DNA of 31,478 bases from JAPXSY01 sp034003585 (GTDB lineage: Bacteria > Verrucomicrobiota > Kiritimatiellia > RFP12 > UBA1067): positions 1 to 31,478 of the forward strand of contig JAVEYH010000028.1 in the NCBI GenBank assembly GCA_034003585.1, given 5' to 3'. The stretch's first letter is position 1. The number at the start of each line of letters is the position of its first letter. The position numbers were made by a program, and so were the translations under genes. Shown here in pieces: positions 1-8,056 of this stretch. The notes under the pieces are model-generated. The model was not told where the DNA came from. It did not search any database and worked only from the letters and a program-made list of their open reading frames with translations.

Positions 1-2
1 AA

Positions 3-1211
3 CCGCGCGCGCCGCGCATCCTGCTGCGCTCTTCGTGGCAGGTGGTCAACATCGGCGACATCGCCCACACGCCCGGCGTGCTGGCGCTGATCGAAAAGCA
101 TCTGCCTGACGCCGAAGTGATCCTCTGGGCCTCGGGAGACCTCACGCCGGAAGTGGCGGCTATGGAGCACCGGCGCTTCCCGAAACTCAAAATCGTCAAA
201 GGCCGGATCGGCGCCAAGGGCGATGCCTCGACGCCCGGGCTGGCGGAAGCCCTCGCGTGGTGCGATTTCCTGTTGCACGGTTCGGGACCGTCGCTGGTCG
301 CCCACAAGGATGTGGCGGCGTTCGCCCGGCATGTGCAAAAACCGTTCGGCGTGTACGGCATCACCTACGGCGGCGGCGCCGACCCGGCGCAGCGCGACCT
401 GATGAGCCAGGCCCGCTTCCTGTACTTCCGCGATTCGGTCTCGCTGGCGCGCGCGCGGGAAGAGCGGATCGCCAGCCCGGAAATGGGGTTCGCCCCGGAT
501 GGCGCGTTCGGGTGCGACCTGCGCGACGACGCGGCGGCCGAGGCGTTTCTGCGCGCGAACCGCCTCGAACCCGGCCGGTTCCTCTGCTGCATCCCGCGCC
601 TGCGCAACACGCCGTACTGGAAAATCCGCAACCGGCCGATGGATGCGGCCGCACACGCCAAACACGCCCGAAACGAGGCGCTGAAGGAACAGGACCACGC
701 GCCGCTGCGCGAGGCGATCTGCGCCGTCACGCGCGCGACCGGCCTGCGCGTGCTGATCTGCCCCGAGGACATGAGCCAGATGGCGGTGGGCCGGGAGATG
801 CTGGCGGACCGCCTTCCCGCGGATGTGCGGCGGCAGGTGGTCTGGCGCGAATCGTTCTGGCTGCCGGATGAGGCCCTGAGTACCTACGTGCGCTCCGCCG
901 GGCTGTTCGGCCTGGAGATGCATTCGCCGATCCTGTGCGTCGGCAACGGCATCCCCGCGATCGTCTGCCGCTTCGCCGAGCAGACAAGCAAGGGCTTCAT
1001 GTGGCGCGACATCGGTCTGGACGCATGGCTCTTCGATTTCGATCAGGCGACGGACCGCGCGCGCCTGCCCGCCGCCGTGCTCGGCATGGCGCAGGATCCG
1101 GCCGCCGCGCGCGAACGCGCGGCCGAGGCCCGTAAACGGGTTGAAGCGCGCCAGCGCGAAACGCTGGCGGTGCTCGCACGCGCCCTCGGGTGCCGCGGCG
1201 CGCCGGGCTGA
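3..1211 (+). CDS. polysaccharide pyruvyl transferase family protein (5' end outside window)
   Basis: Members of this family (WcaK/CsaB-like) move a pyruvyl group from phosphoenolpyruvate onto sugars of exopolysaccharide or cell-wall polymers in the cytoplasm. The reading frame is open from the first complete codon at position 3. The residues before the GTG at 42 (ending RILLRSSWQ) run directly into VVNIGDIAHTPG, so the GTG is internal and the gene begins before the window. Supporting segments are the N-terminal NIGD loop, a central FLLHGSGPSL stretch, and the C-terminal EMHSPILCVGNGIPAI and EQTSKGFMWRDIGL blocks, where the family has its second Rossmann-like half. It is followed after 14 bases by a DUF523-DUF1722 gene on the same strand. 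The family call is firm. The acceptor substrate cannot be told. Confidence 0.8.
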   Translation, partial: PRAPRILLRSSWQVVNIGDIAHTPGVLALIEKHLPDAEVILWASGDLTPEVAAMEHRRFPKLKIVKGRIGAKGDASTPGLAEALAWCDFLLHGSGPSLVAHKDVAAFARHVQKPFGVYGITYGGGADPAQRDLMSQARFLYFRDSVSLARAREERIASPEMGFAPDGAFGCDLRDDAAAEAFLRANRLEPGRFLCCIPRLRNTPYWKIRNRPMDAAAHAKHARNEALKEQDHAPLREAICAVTRATGLRVLICPEDMSQMAVGREMLADRLPADVRRQVVWRESFWLPDEALSTYVRSAGLFGLEMHSPILCVGNGIPAIVCRFAEQTSKGFMWRDIGLDAWLFDFDQATDRARLPAAVLGMAQDPAAARERAAEARKRVEARQRETLAVLARALGCRGAPG

Positions 1212-1225
1212 ACGGGAGGAGCGCC

Positions 1226-2200
1226 ATGCGCCACGACACGCCCACACCCTTCGCGAAAATCCCGATCGGCATTTCCGGCTGCCTGTTGGGCGAACGGGTC
1301 CGTTTCGACGGCGGCCACAAACAGGATCCGTATCTGACCGATACGCTCGGCCCCTTTTTTGAATATGTGCCGGTCTGCCCCGAGGTCGGATGCGGGCTTC
1401 CCGTGCCGCGCGAGTCCATGCGCCTGGTCGGCACGCCGGAGGCGAACCGGCTCATCGGCAACAAAACCGGCACCGACTACACCGACCGGATGCAGGCGTA
1501 TTGCGACGCGACGGCGGAGGCGCTGAAAACGCGCAACCTGCACGGGTTCATCTTCAAGGCCAAGTCGCCCTCCTCCGGCCTCTTCCGCGTCAAGCTCTAC
1601 ACGCCGGACGGCATGCCCCTGACCCAACACACCTCCGGGCTCTTCGCCCGGACCTTCACGCGCGCCTTCCCCCTTCTGCCCTGTGAGGAAGAGGGGCGCC
1701 TGCACGACCCCGCGCTGCGGGAGAACTTCATCGAACGGGTCTTCGCGCTCAAACGGTTCCGCGACGAGGTCCGTGCGGCACCGTCGGTCCGCGCGCTGCA
1801 GGATTTTCACGCCGCGGCCAAATACCTGCTGATGGCCCATGCGCCCGAGGCGCTGAAAGGCCTCGGACAGCTCGCCGCCACGGCCGCACCCGACAATCTG
1901 GCCGCGACGCTGGACGGCTACGAACGCGGGTTTCTGGCATGCCTGGCCACCCCCGCCACGATCGGCCGCCATGTGAATGTGCTGCAGCACATGCAGGGGT
2001 ACTTCTCCGGACAGCTCACCCCGATGGAACGGGAGGAGTTGGCCGACGTGCTGGCCGAATACGCGCGGGAGCATGTGCCGCTGATCGTGCCCATCACCCT
2101 CTTCCGCCACTACATCCGCAAATATCAGACCGGCTACCTGATGCGCCAGCACTATCTCTACCCGCACCCGTCGGAACTCAAACTGCGCAATCACGCATAG
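1226..2200 (+). CDS. DUF523-DUF1722 fusion protein (TudS/YbgA-like)
   Basis: This 324-residue protein has an N-terminal DUF523 domain (about 12-150) and a C-terminal DUF1722 domain (about 180-310). DUF523 includes thiouracil desulfidase TudS, which uses a [4Fe-4S] cluster held by three Cys to remove sulfur from thiolated bases. C19 (ISGCLLGE) and C51 (VCPEV) are present, and the FDGGHK block fits the family. The third ligand normally lies in an SPSCG motif, but here it reads SPSSG (S117). An extra Cys, C56, sits in CPEVGCG. The ATG at 1226 is chosen because GGGAGGA lies just upstream; an in-frame codon at 1190 would overlap the previous gene. The gene ends 10 bases inside the converging ccsA gene. 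The family is clear, but activity is doubtful because of the missing Cys. Confidence 0.85.
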   Translation: MRHDTPTPFAKIPIGISGCLLGERVRFDGGHKQDPYLTDTLGPFFEYVPVCPEVGCGLPVPRESMRLVGTPEANRLIGNKTGTDYTDRMQAYCDATAEALKTRNLHGFIFKAKSPSSGLFRVKLYTPDGMPLTQHTSGLFARTFTRAFPLLPCEEEGRLHDPALRENFIERVFALKRFRDEVRAAPSVRALQDFHAAAKYLLMAHAPEALKGLGQLAATAAPDNLAATLDGYERGFLACLATPATIGRHVNVLQHMQGYFSGQLTPMEREELADVLAEYAREHVPLIVPITLFRHYIRKYQTGYLMRQHYLYPHPSELKLRNHA

Positions 2201-2979
2201 TTGTGCATGCCCGCAAAGAGCCGGGACACGTTGATCCAGGTCAGGGTCAGCACAATGAACAGCAGGCCGAGCCACATCAGCGCCGCCAGTGTACCGGGCG
2301 CGCGCAGACCGCGCCGGAGGCGGTAATGGAAGAGGCCGCCGTACATCAGCCAGGTGGCCAGCGACCAGGTCTCTTTGGGGTCCCACTGCCAGTAATGACC
2401 CCAGCAGATCTTGCCCCACAGCGAGCCCAGCAGCAGTCCCAGCGTCAGCAGCACGAACCCGGCGGCCGCGGTCTGCCGCGCCGCGGTCTCGGTCCGCTCC
2501 AGGGTCATGCGGTCCAGCGCGGCCGCGCGGAAGAGCGGCAGCGCCATCAGCGCCGCACGGGCCAGCATCACATAGCCCGCGACATAACTCGCCACATGGG
2601 GGATGAAGAGCGGGCTCTGCAGCGCGGGCGGCAGACGGCGCACCTCCTCGCTGAAGACGAACCCGGCGGGGAACAGGATCACCGCGCCCAACAGCGCGTC
2701 CCGCAGGTCGGTGTCCAGCCGGTTGCGCCACCGGCTCCACTGCGAGAGCGGCCAGAGCGCGGCGGCCATGCAGAGGAAGAACTCGAACAGATTCTGCATC
2801 GGCGGGTGGCCCGTGTGCGCGCCGCGCCAGACGACCGATGCCAACGCCGCCACAAACCCCGCGAACCAGAAGCCCCGCCCGATCGCGCGCCGGCCGACCC
2901 ACAACGCCAACGCCGTCGCCGCGAACAGCGTGAGGGTGAGATAGATCAGGCCCCCCTGAAAGGTCAGTTTCACCATCAT
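2191..2979 (-). CDS. ccsA: cytochrome c biogenesis protein CcsA (CcmC/CcsA family)
   Basis: This is the membrane haem-handling subunit of the system II (Ccs) pathway, which carries haem across the membrane and, with ResB, ligates it to CxxCH motifs. The 262-residue protein is strongly hydrophobic, with about seven to eight membrane segments. It carries the tryptophan-rich WWD signature WGHYWQWDPKETWS at residues 193-206. Conserved His residues that can serve as haem ligands are visible at 128 (IPHVASYV) and 259 (GMHNY), plus H59 in TGHPPMQN. The start at 2979 is supported by GGGAGGTG six bases upstream and by a 4-base ATGA overlap with the ResB-like gene; a second ATG follows immediately. It is the last gene of the minus-strand cytochrome operon and overlaps the end of the convergent gene by 10 bases. 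Confidence 0.9.
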   Translation of the reverse strand: MMVKLTFQGGLIYLTLTLFAATALALWVGRRAIGRGFWFAGFVAALASVVWRGAHTGHPPMQNLFEFFLCMAAALWPLSQWSRWRNRLDTDLRDALLGAVILFPAGFVFSEEVRRLPPALQSPLFIPHVASYVAGYVMLARAALMALPLFRAAALDRMTLERTETAARQTAAAGFVLLTLGLLLGSLWGKICWGHYWQWDPKETWSLATWLMYGGLFHYRLRRGLRAPGTLAALMWLGLLFIVLTLTWINVSRLFAGMHNYA

Positions 2980-3743
2980 GACGGCACCTCCCGCTCCCCC
3001 GTCCCGCGCGCGCAGCCGACACGCAAAGCGAAAAGCAGCACTCCGGCGAAAAGCAGGACAAACCCGGCATAGACGAGCGGCAGGCCGGGATCGCGGATGA
3101 ACTGCAGGACCGTGTAGGTGACGGGACGGCCGTAGAGATCCTGGCTCTGCCCCCAACTCATCTGATAGATGTGGTATCCCCGGACACGGAGCGGCTGATT
3201 CACGCGCACGTTGGCCGCGTACGGCTCGCGGCCCGGCTCGGTGACCGTGATGCGGCTGCGGTACTCGCGCACCGGCGCCTCACGGCCCGCATCGATGTCC
3301 GCGGCATTGCGCGGGTAACGCTCGACGAAGAAGCGCTCGAGTTTCACCGTGAACGGCAGGCGCCCCACATAGTTGGTGAGGTACGCCCCCTCCCACAGCT
3401 TATCGGAGACATCGCCGTCGATCATCGCCATGGCGCCCGCGACCGGCCGTTCCGGCGTCGCCGAACGCTCCGCCACCCGCCCCATCAACCAGCCGGCCAT
3501 CACGCACGCGCACCCGAGATGCAACAACGCCGAAGCCGCGCGGCGTCCCCGCAGCGCCCGCAGCCCTGCAAGGCCGATCCAGACGGCCAACAGCGAGGTT
3601 CCCGCCAACATGGGGGGCCGCGCCATCAGCGCGCCCGCGCGCGCCGCGCCGGGAAACGCCAGGGCAACTGCCCCCAGCGCCGAAACCCAGCAGACCCACG
3701 CGGCCGCGCCGGGCGACAGGACTCTGTTGACGATCGCTCTCAC
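2976..3743 (-). CDS. ResB-like cytochrome c biogenesis protein
   Basis: ResB/Ccs1 is the partner of CcsA in system II cytochrome c maturation and keeps the apocytochrome Cys pair ready for haem. The 255-residue protein has three N-terminal membrane segments (about 12-32, 43-60 and 73-90), a long extracytoplasmic region and a C-terminal segment (LPLVYAGFVLLFAGVLLFAL, about 223-242). The outer region contains the ResB-typical VNQPLRVRGYHIYQMSWG stretch. It is shorter than classical ResB, which exceeds 400 residues, and resembles the compact ResB-like form often found beside CcsA. Translation starts at GTG (3743), overlapping the stop of the upstream RidA-like gene (GTGA), and its own stop overlaps the ccsA start (ATGA). 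The gene is therefore translationally coupled on both sides. Confidence 0.8.
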   Translation of the reverse strand: MRAIVNRVLSPGAAAWVCWVSALGAVALAFPGAARAGALMARPPMLAGTSLLAVWIGLAGLRALRGRRAASALLHLGCACVMAGWLMGRVAERSATPERPVAGAMAMIDGDVSDKLWEGAYLTNYVGRLPFTVKLERFFVERYPRNAADIDAGREAPVREYRSRITVTEPGREPYAANVRVNQPLRVRGYHIYQMSWGQSQDLYGRPVTYTVLQFIRDPGLPLVYAGFVLLFAGVLLFALRVGCARGTGEREVPS

Positions 3744-4774
3744 AAGCGTTTCACGGCGTCCGCTTCCAGTTCCACCAGCAGGTCATCCCGGCAGACATCG
3801 GCCTCAACGGTGATCAGCGGCATCCCCTCCAGCGCATGCGTGCGGAGGTACGCCTCCCACGCTTCCCGATATTCGGCGCGTTTCAGATACATGACCGCGC
3901 GCGTGACATCCGCCCAATCCATCCCGCGCGAGGTCAGGATCGCGCGCACCACATCCATCGTGAGCCCGATCTGGCGCGGCACGTCGCCGACGAACGCCGT
4001 TGCGCCTCCCGGTTCGATGCTGGCCGTGCCCGAAACCATCACCGTCCGGGATTCGGGGGTGAGCCACTCCACGGCGCGGCTGAACGAACTGCCGTATTCA
4101 AGCGCGGCGCATTGCAGGGGCGAGGGCAGGGCCGTGAGCGTGAGCGAACCGGAACGTTTCGGCCGGACCGCGATCGCGCAGGCGGTGATCGCCGAACCGC
4201 AGAGGTTCGCGCTGCCGATCCCCGTGCTGGCGGGGACCAGGCCGTCGTACACCTTGCGCGAGCGGAAAAACGCGTCGCGCGCGCGATTGAACGGATCATA
4301 CCAGTCGAGGATGTTTTCCATGTAGAGCCAGGTGCGGGCCACGTGCGCGAAGGTCATCCCCGCATCGCGCAACGCATCCTCGATCGCCTCGAACACGGCG
4401 GTGGTCTGCGCCTCGCGCGTAGCCTTCACATCCGGAGGCAACACCCCGGTCAGCAGACAATAGTGCGCGTACCCGTCCTCATACCACATGCCCACAGTGC
4501 AGGCGCCGCGCCGGATGAGCCGCGGCGACACGCCCTTCGCGACCAGCCGCTGGTAGACCGGGGGCAGCGCGCCGTCCCCCCCGCACAGCCAGAGTTGCGG
4601 CACCTCCGTGCCCTGGGCACCAACCCCGGCACGGAGGATCTGTTCGCGGCTTCCCCAGCCGGTTTGCGACAGCACAACCCCGTTGCCCGCAGGCGGCAAT
4701 CCCTGCTCCGGCGTCAACACGCCCAACTCCTGCCGCCGCAACACCCCGCCCTGCCCGTAATGCCGTTTCCCCAT
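3740..4774 (-). CDS. RidA-superfamily protein, chorismatase (FkbO/Hyg5/XanB2)-like
   Basis: This 344-residue protein carries two RidA/YjgF-type halves. The N-terminal half contains ARTWLYMENILDWYDPFNRA and VPASTGIGSANLCGS, which resemble chorismatases (FkbO/Hyg5/XanB2); these cleave chorismate to pyruvate plus hydroxybenzoate or dihydrobenzoate. The C-terminal half has GDVPRQIGLTMDVV and ends DVCRDDLLVELEADAV, matching both RidA and the chorismatase tail. The ATG at 4774 is preceded by GGAGGAAGA and is preferred over an upstream ATG at 4798. It lies 41 bases after the cytochrome gene and overlaps the ResB-like gene by 4 bases. DAHP synthase, the entry enzyme to chorismate, is encoded two genes upstream, which fits a chorismate substrate. 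A two-domain RidA deaminase of other function remains possible. Confidence 0.7.
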   Translation of the reverse strand: MGKRHYGQGGVLRRQELGVLTPEQGLPPAGNGVVLSQTGWGSREQILRAGVGAQGTEVPQLWLCGGDGALPPVYQRLVAKGVSPRLIRRGACTVGMWYEDGYAHYCLLTGVLPPDVKATREAQTTAVFEAIEDALRDAGMTFAHVARTWLYMENILDWYDPFNRARDAFFRSRKVYDGLVPASTGIGSANLCGSAITACAIAVRPKRSGSLTLTALPSPLQCAALEYGSSFSRAVEWLTPESRTVMVSGTASIEPGGATAFVGDVPRQIGLTMDVVRAILTSRGMDWADVTRAVMYLKRAEYREAWEAYLRTHALEGMPLITVEADVCRDDLLVELEADAVKRL

Positions 4775-4815
4775 TCTTCCTCCGACCCGGCGCCGCATTC
4801 CGGCGCCCTCCCCCC

Positions 4816-6732
4816 TTAAAACGATAAGACATATTCCGCCAGCGCGCGGATCTCTTCGGGCGACAGCGCCCGGGTGACCCCGTGCGAATCTGTCGGATTG
4901 CACACGGTGAGCACCTCCTCCATCGTCAACGCGCGCCCGTCGTACAGATACGGCGCGTTCCGCCAGGTCTCGGCCAGCGTGGGCGTGTCAAACGCGCGCC
5001 CCTCCTCATTCCCCACACCCAATCCGAGGTCATATTTCTTCAGATTGGTGAAAACCCGCTCGCCCCGCGGACCGCTTGCGGCGGGCGGATGGCACTCCGC
5101 GCATCCCGCCTTCCGGAAGACCGCCTCCCCTTTTTTCGCCAGCGGCGACAGCCGCCCGTTGAGGAGATGGGGACTGGGCTCCGGCTTCAGCGACATCACA
5201 TACGCGTCGAGGCACAAGGCATCCTCTTCCGGACGCACCACGAACTGGATGTGCGTCAGCCCCTTGCGGTTGCAGGTCTCCATGTCGGGCCGGATTCCGG
5301 TGACCATGGTGGGCGGCGTGAGATGGCAGTACACGAGGGTTTTGGTCTGTTTCGGATTGCCGATCCCGTCGTTCACCAGATCCCAATTCAGCCCGTCCAG
5401 ACGCCCGTCCGGATGACAACTCGCGCAGCTTTGCCACTGCTGGAAACAGAGAGTGGCGTCGTTCCAGAACATCTCGCCGCGGCGCACGGGATCCTCCGGA
5501 GGCACCTCCGCGGCGCCCAGCGCCATTCGGCGGGGCTTCACCACCGGCTCGTCCAATTTCACGGCGGCCAGCCCTTCCGTGAAGTACAGGGCGGCATACA
5601 CGCTGTCCCCCGCCGCGGCCACACCGCGGGGGCCGTTCCCCGGTAGCCGGATCCGGCGGCGCAGCGTCACGAGAAACGAGAGGTCGTTCGGCACGTCCGC
5701 CGCGGATTTCGTCACTTCGGTGACCTTCTCGTTCCGGGCGGCCTTCTCCAGTCGCGCATGAAACGCGGGACGGTCGATGAGACTCAACTCATGCGTCCCG
5801 GCGTGGGCCACGACCAGCGTGTTGCCGTCTGCCGAAACCGTGACGCCCCACGGATTGGCCGCGCCCAGATCCACGTCATCCAGCAGCGCGGTGTTGAGAT
5901 AGCCGCCGGTCACGCCGTCGAACACGCTGAGCCCGGCGGTATTCATCCACCCGCGTTCAAGCTGGGTGGTGGGCAACTGATAGCGTCCGAACGTGTGGGT
6001 GACATACACGAACTGGCCGTCGGGCGCGGCGCAGATTCCGCGCACACCGGTGGACCCGTTGGGCAGCATGAGGTGTTTCACCGCCTTCTTCTGCGCGGTG
6101 TCGATCACCGAAACCGAAGCCGCCACCACATCGTTGGTCGCACGGACAGCCGGGAGGTGGTTGGCCACAAACAGCAGGGCGCCGCCTTTGCCGAGCGCGG
6201 CCGCGAACGGCTCGCGCAACACCGGCACCGTGGCCGAAACAGTCATGGAGGCGGCATCCACCACCGCCACGTTGTCGGAGAAGCGGTTGGGCACATACAC
6301 CGTCGCCCCGTCCGGCGCGACCACCGGCGCGAGCGGGGTGTGCCCCAGACAGACCTGCCCCATCACACCGCCTTCCGCATGGAGTTTGATTAGAAACCCG
6401 TTCGCGCCGCCGCCCGTGACGTACACCGTGCCGTCCGGCGCCACGGCCACTCCGCTCAGCCCCGGCGCGCGTTTGGCTCCGCCGGCCGCGCCGAATCCGA
6501 GTCGGCCCCAGAATCCGCGGCGCGTCTCATGCCGCACCGTCCACTCCGCCTTGATCCGTCCGGCCGCGGGATCGACCAACAGCAGCTTGTCCGCCGTGGC
6601 GGCGGTCACATACAGCGTGAGGCCATCCGGCGAGACCGCCAGGCATTCCGGCGAAAGGCATTCTGCCGCACACGCCGCACCGACCCATCCCCCCAGCATC
6701 ACGCACAATCCGATTCGCCCTACAGCCCTCAT
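4816..6732 (-). CDS. secreted beta-propeller c-type cytochrome with two haem sites
   Basis: The 638-residue protein starts with a signal peptide (MRAVGRIGLCVMLGGWVGAA, cleavage near residue 20-23). It continues with YVTN/YNCE-type beta-propeller repeats (SPDGLTLYVT, APDGTVYVTG, APDGATVYVPN, SADGNTLVVAH) to about residue 390. The C-terminal part resembles di-haem cytochrome c peroxidase/MauG-like domains, with CASCH at 436-440 and CAECH at 544-548. It probably works outside the cytoplasmic membrane as an electron carrier or oxidoreductase. The start at 6732 has GGAGGGG upstream. The gene follows aroF by 85 bases and precedes the RidA-like gene and the ResB/CcsA maturation genes, which would attach its haems. 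The substrate is unknown. Confidence 0.85.
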   Translation of the reverse strand: MRAVGRIGLCVMLGGWVGAACAAECLSPECLAVSPDGLTLYVTAATADKLLLVDPAAGRIKAEWTVRHETRRGFWGRLGFGAAGGAKRAPGLSGVAVAPDGTVYVTGGGANGFLIKLHAEGGVMGQVCLGHTPLAPVVAPDGATVYVPNRFSDNVAVVDAASMTVSATVPVLREPFAAALGKGGALLFVANHLPAVRATNDVVAASVSVIDTAQKKAVKHLMLPNGSTGVRGICAAPDGQFVYVTHTFGRYQLPTTQLERGWMNTAGLSVFDGVTGGYLNTALLDDVDLGAANPWGVTVSADGNTLVVAHAGTHELSLIDRPAFHARLEKAARNEKVTEVTKSAADVPNDLSFLVTLRRRIRLPGNGPRGVAAAGDSVYAALYFTEGLAAVKLDEPVVKPRRMALGAAEVPPEDPVRRGEMFWNDATLCFQQWQSCASCHPDGRLDGLNWDLVNDGIGNPKQTKTLVYCHLTPPTMVTGIRPDMETCNRKGLTHIQFVVRPEEDALCLDAYVMSLKPEPSPHLLNGRLSPLAKKGEAVFRKAGCAECHPPAASGPRGERVFTNLKKYDLGLGVGNEEGRAFDTPTLAETWRNAPYLYDGRALTMEEVLTVCNPTDSHGVTRALSPEEIRALAEYVLSF

Positions 6733-6817
6733 ATCCGTTCCCCTCCGTTGTTTGAGACCCTCACCCCGAGATTGCCCGGATTTCCTTTCGCGCGCGGGCG
6801 CCGCAACACCCGCGGAG

Positions 6818-7645
6818 TCAAAGCGTGCGGCCCACCGCCTCCGCCACATCGCGCAACCCCCTCACCATCGCGGAAAACGCTTCGGCCGTCATGCTCTGTT
6901 CGCCGTCACACAGGGCCTGCTCCGGATGGGTGTGCACTTCCACCATCAGCCCGTCCGCACCGCAGGCCACCGCGGCCCGCGCCATCGGCGCCACCAGGCG
7001 GCCCGCCCCCGTGCCATGGCTGGGGTCCGCGATCACCGGCAGCCAGGTGCGTTCCTTGAGCAGGGGCACGGCGTTCAGATCCAGCGTGAAGCGCGTCGCG
7101 GTCTCGAACGTCCGGATTCCGCGTTCGCACAGCACCACCTGGCGGGCGCCGCCCTCCAGCACGTATTCGGCCGCCAGCAGGTACTCCTCAATCCGGGCGC
7201 TCATCCCGCGTTTCAGCAGCACCGGCCTGCCGCAGCCTCCGGCCGCCCGCAGCAAAACCGAGTTGTGCATATTGCGGGACCCCACCTGCACCATATCCGC
7301 AACCTGCGCCACATCGCGGAGATGGTCCGTCTCCAGCACCTCCGTCACGACCGGCAAACCGGTCACGGCGCGCGCCTCGGCCAGATATTCCAGCCCTTTG
7401 GCGCACAGCCCCTGAAACGCATAGGGCGAGGTGCGCGGCTTGAACGCCCCGCCGCGCAGCATCACGGCCCCCGCCTCTTTAACCGCGCCCGCGATGTCCA
7501 GCATCTGGCTGCGGCTCTCGATCGTGCACGGGCCGGCGATCAGAACCACTTGGGGCCCGCCGAAGACCACCCCGCCGACCCGGACGGCCCCCTCCCCTTC
7601 TCCGCCGGATGCCGCAACCCCGTTTTGATCTCGCTCAAACAGCAT
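6818..7645 (-). CDS. aroF: 3-deoxy-7-phosphoheptulonate (DAHP) synthase, type I beta
   Basis: This enzyme condenses phosphoenolpyruvate with erythrose 4-phosphate, the first step of the shikimate pathway. The 275-residue protein shows the whole TIM-barrel signature: AGPCTIES (metal ligand C40), GGAFKPRTSPYAFQG, LKRGMSA, DPSHGTG (H210), EVH (E236) and CDGEQS (D247). There is no ACT or chorismate mutase extension, and the N terminus before residue 30 is short, as in the I beta class. ATG 7645 was chosen. It has only a modest GGCGGGA upstream, and an in-frame GTG at 7702 is a possible alternative adding 19 residues. It heads the minus-strand run leading into the cytochrome genes, so shared transcription is likely but not proven. 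Confidence 0.92.
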   Translation of the reverse strand: MLFERDQNGVAASGGEGEGAVRVGGVVFGGPQVVLIAGPCTIESRSQMLDIAGAVKEAGAVMLRGGAFKPRTSPYAFQGLCAKGLEYLAEARAVTGLPVVTEVLETDHLRDVAQVADMVQVGSRNMHNSVLLRAAGGCGRPVLLKRGMSARIEEYLLAAEYVLEGGARQVVLCERGIRTFETATRFTLDLNAVPLLKERTWLPVIADPSHGTGAGRLVAPMARAAVACGADGLMVEVHTHPEQALCDGEQSMTAEAFSAMVRGLRDVAEAVGRTL

Positions 7646-7723
7646 GATTTCCCGCCTTCGAAACGCCTCCGGCCCCTCCCGCGCGGACCGGCCCCCGAAC
7701 ACGCAAGTCCCCGAAACGATTTG

Positions 7724-7753
7724 AGTCTACCACACCCGTCTCTTCACCCGCAA
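7724..7753 (-). promoter_or_regulatory. possible sigma70-type promoter of aroF
   Basis: On the minus strand TTGCGG (7753-7748) is followed after 18 bases by TAGACT (7729-7724), which would start RNA near 7717, about 70 bases before the aroF ATG. The two boxes match the consensus in four and four of six positions. This is a visual match only. Confidence 0.35.
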
Positions 7754-7837
7754 GCGCCGGTTGGCCGGAGGAGGGAATCGGTTGGTGGCCGGGGATGCGA
7801 GGTAAGTGCGTGTTTTGAGCGAAGCACAGTCGGGAGC

Positions 7838-7855
7838 GCGGGCGTCCCCGCCCGC
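7838..7855. repeat. perfect 7-bp GC hairpin
   Basis: GCGGGCG (7838-7844) and CGCCCGC (7849-7855) are exact complements around the 4-base loop TCCC. There is no T-run on either side, so a dispersed GC-rich palindromic repeat is more likely than an intrinsic terminator. Confidence 0.6.
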
Positions 7856-7940
7856 AAGGTGAAAGGCCGCGCGCGATTCCGATGCGCGGTCTGGCTCTCA
7901 AGGAACGACCGCTTAGCCTAATGAGGAAAACGCTGGGGTT

Positions 7941-7970
7941 CGATAACGATCCCGATAGCGATTTCGACTG
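7941..7970. repeat. short degenerate hexamer array (CGATNN)5
   Basis: Five consecutive 6-base units read CGATAA, CGATCC, CGATAG, CGATTT and CGACTG. The first four share CGAT, the fifth CGAC, with strict period 6. It lies in noncoding DNA between purF and aroF. No function is evident. Confidence 0.6.
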
Positions 7971-8056
7971 TGCCTCTTTACAAAATTAGAATTGCCGGGC
8001 CGGAGGGAGCATCCCTTTTCGTTGAAACGAACTCGCCCCCAAGGAGAAAGGAGGGT

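Larger units (their letters stand above)
7646..8056. other. 411-bp intergenic region between purF and aroF
   Basis: I see no convincing gene here. Both neighbours read on the minus strand, so the region holds the 3' flank of purF and the upstream region of aroF. It contains a possible aroF promoter, a GC-rich hairpin and a short hexamer array, which are listed separately. A perfect 14-base palindrome (TTCGTTGAAACGAA, 8018-8031) lies just past the purF stop; it has no T-run after it, so I do not call it a terminator. Confidence 0.6.

Noticed and set aside
42..44. GTG at 42 as the start of the first gene
   Set aside because: The frame stays open to the window edge and the upstream residues fit the family N terminus, so the gene starts outside the window.
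1043..3070. 675-codon minus-strand frame spanning three genes
   Set aside because: It runs antisense through the pyruvyl transferase and DUF523 genes and out of frame through ccsA. Its composition is unlike a real protein and it has no domain pattern.
5993..7921. 642-codon plus-strand frame opposite the cytochrome and aroF
   Set aside because: Overlaps two well-supported genes on the other strand and has low-complexity, Pro/Arg/Ala-rich translation.
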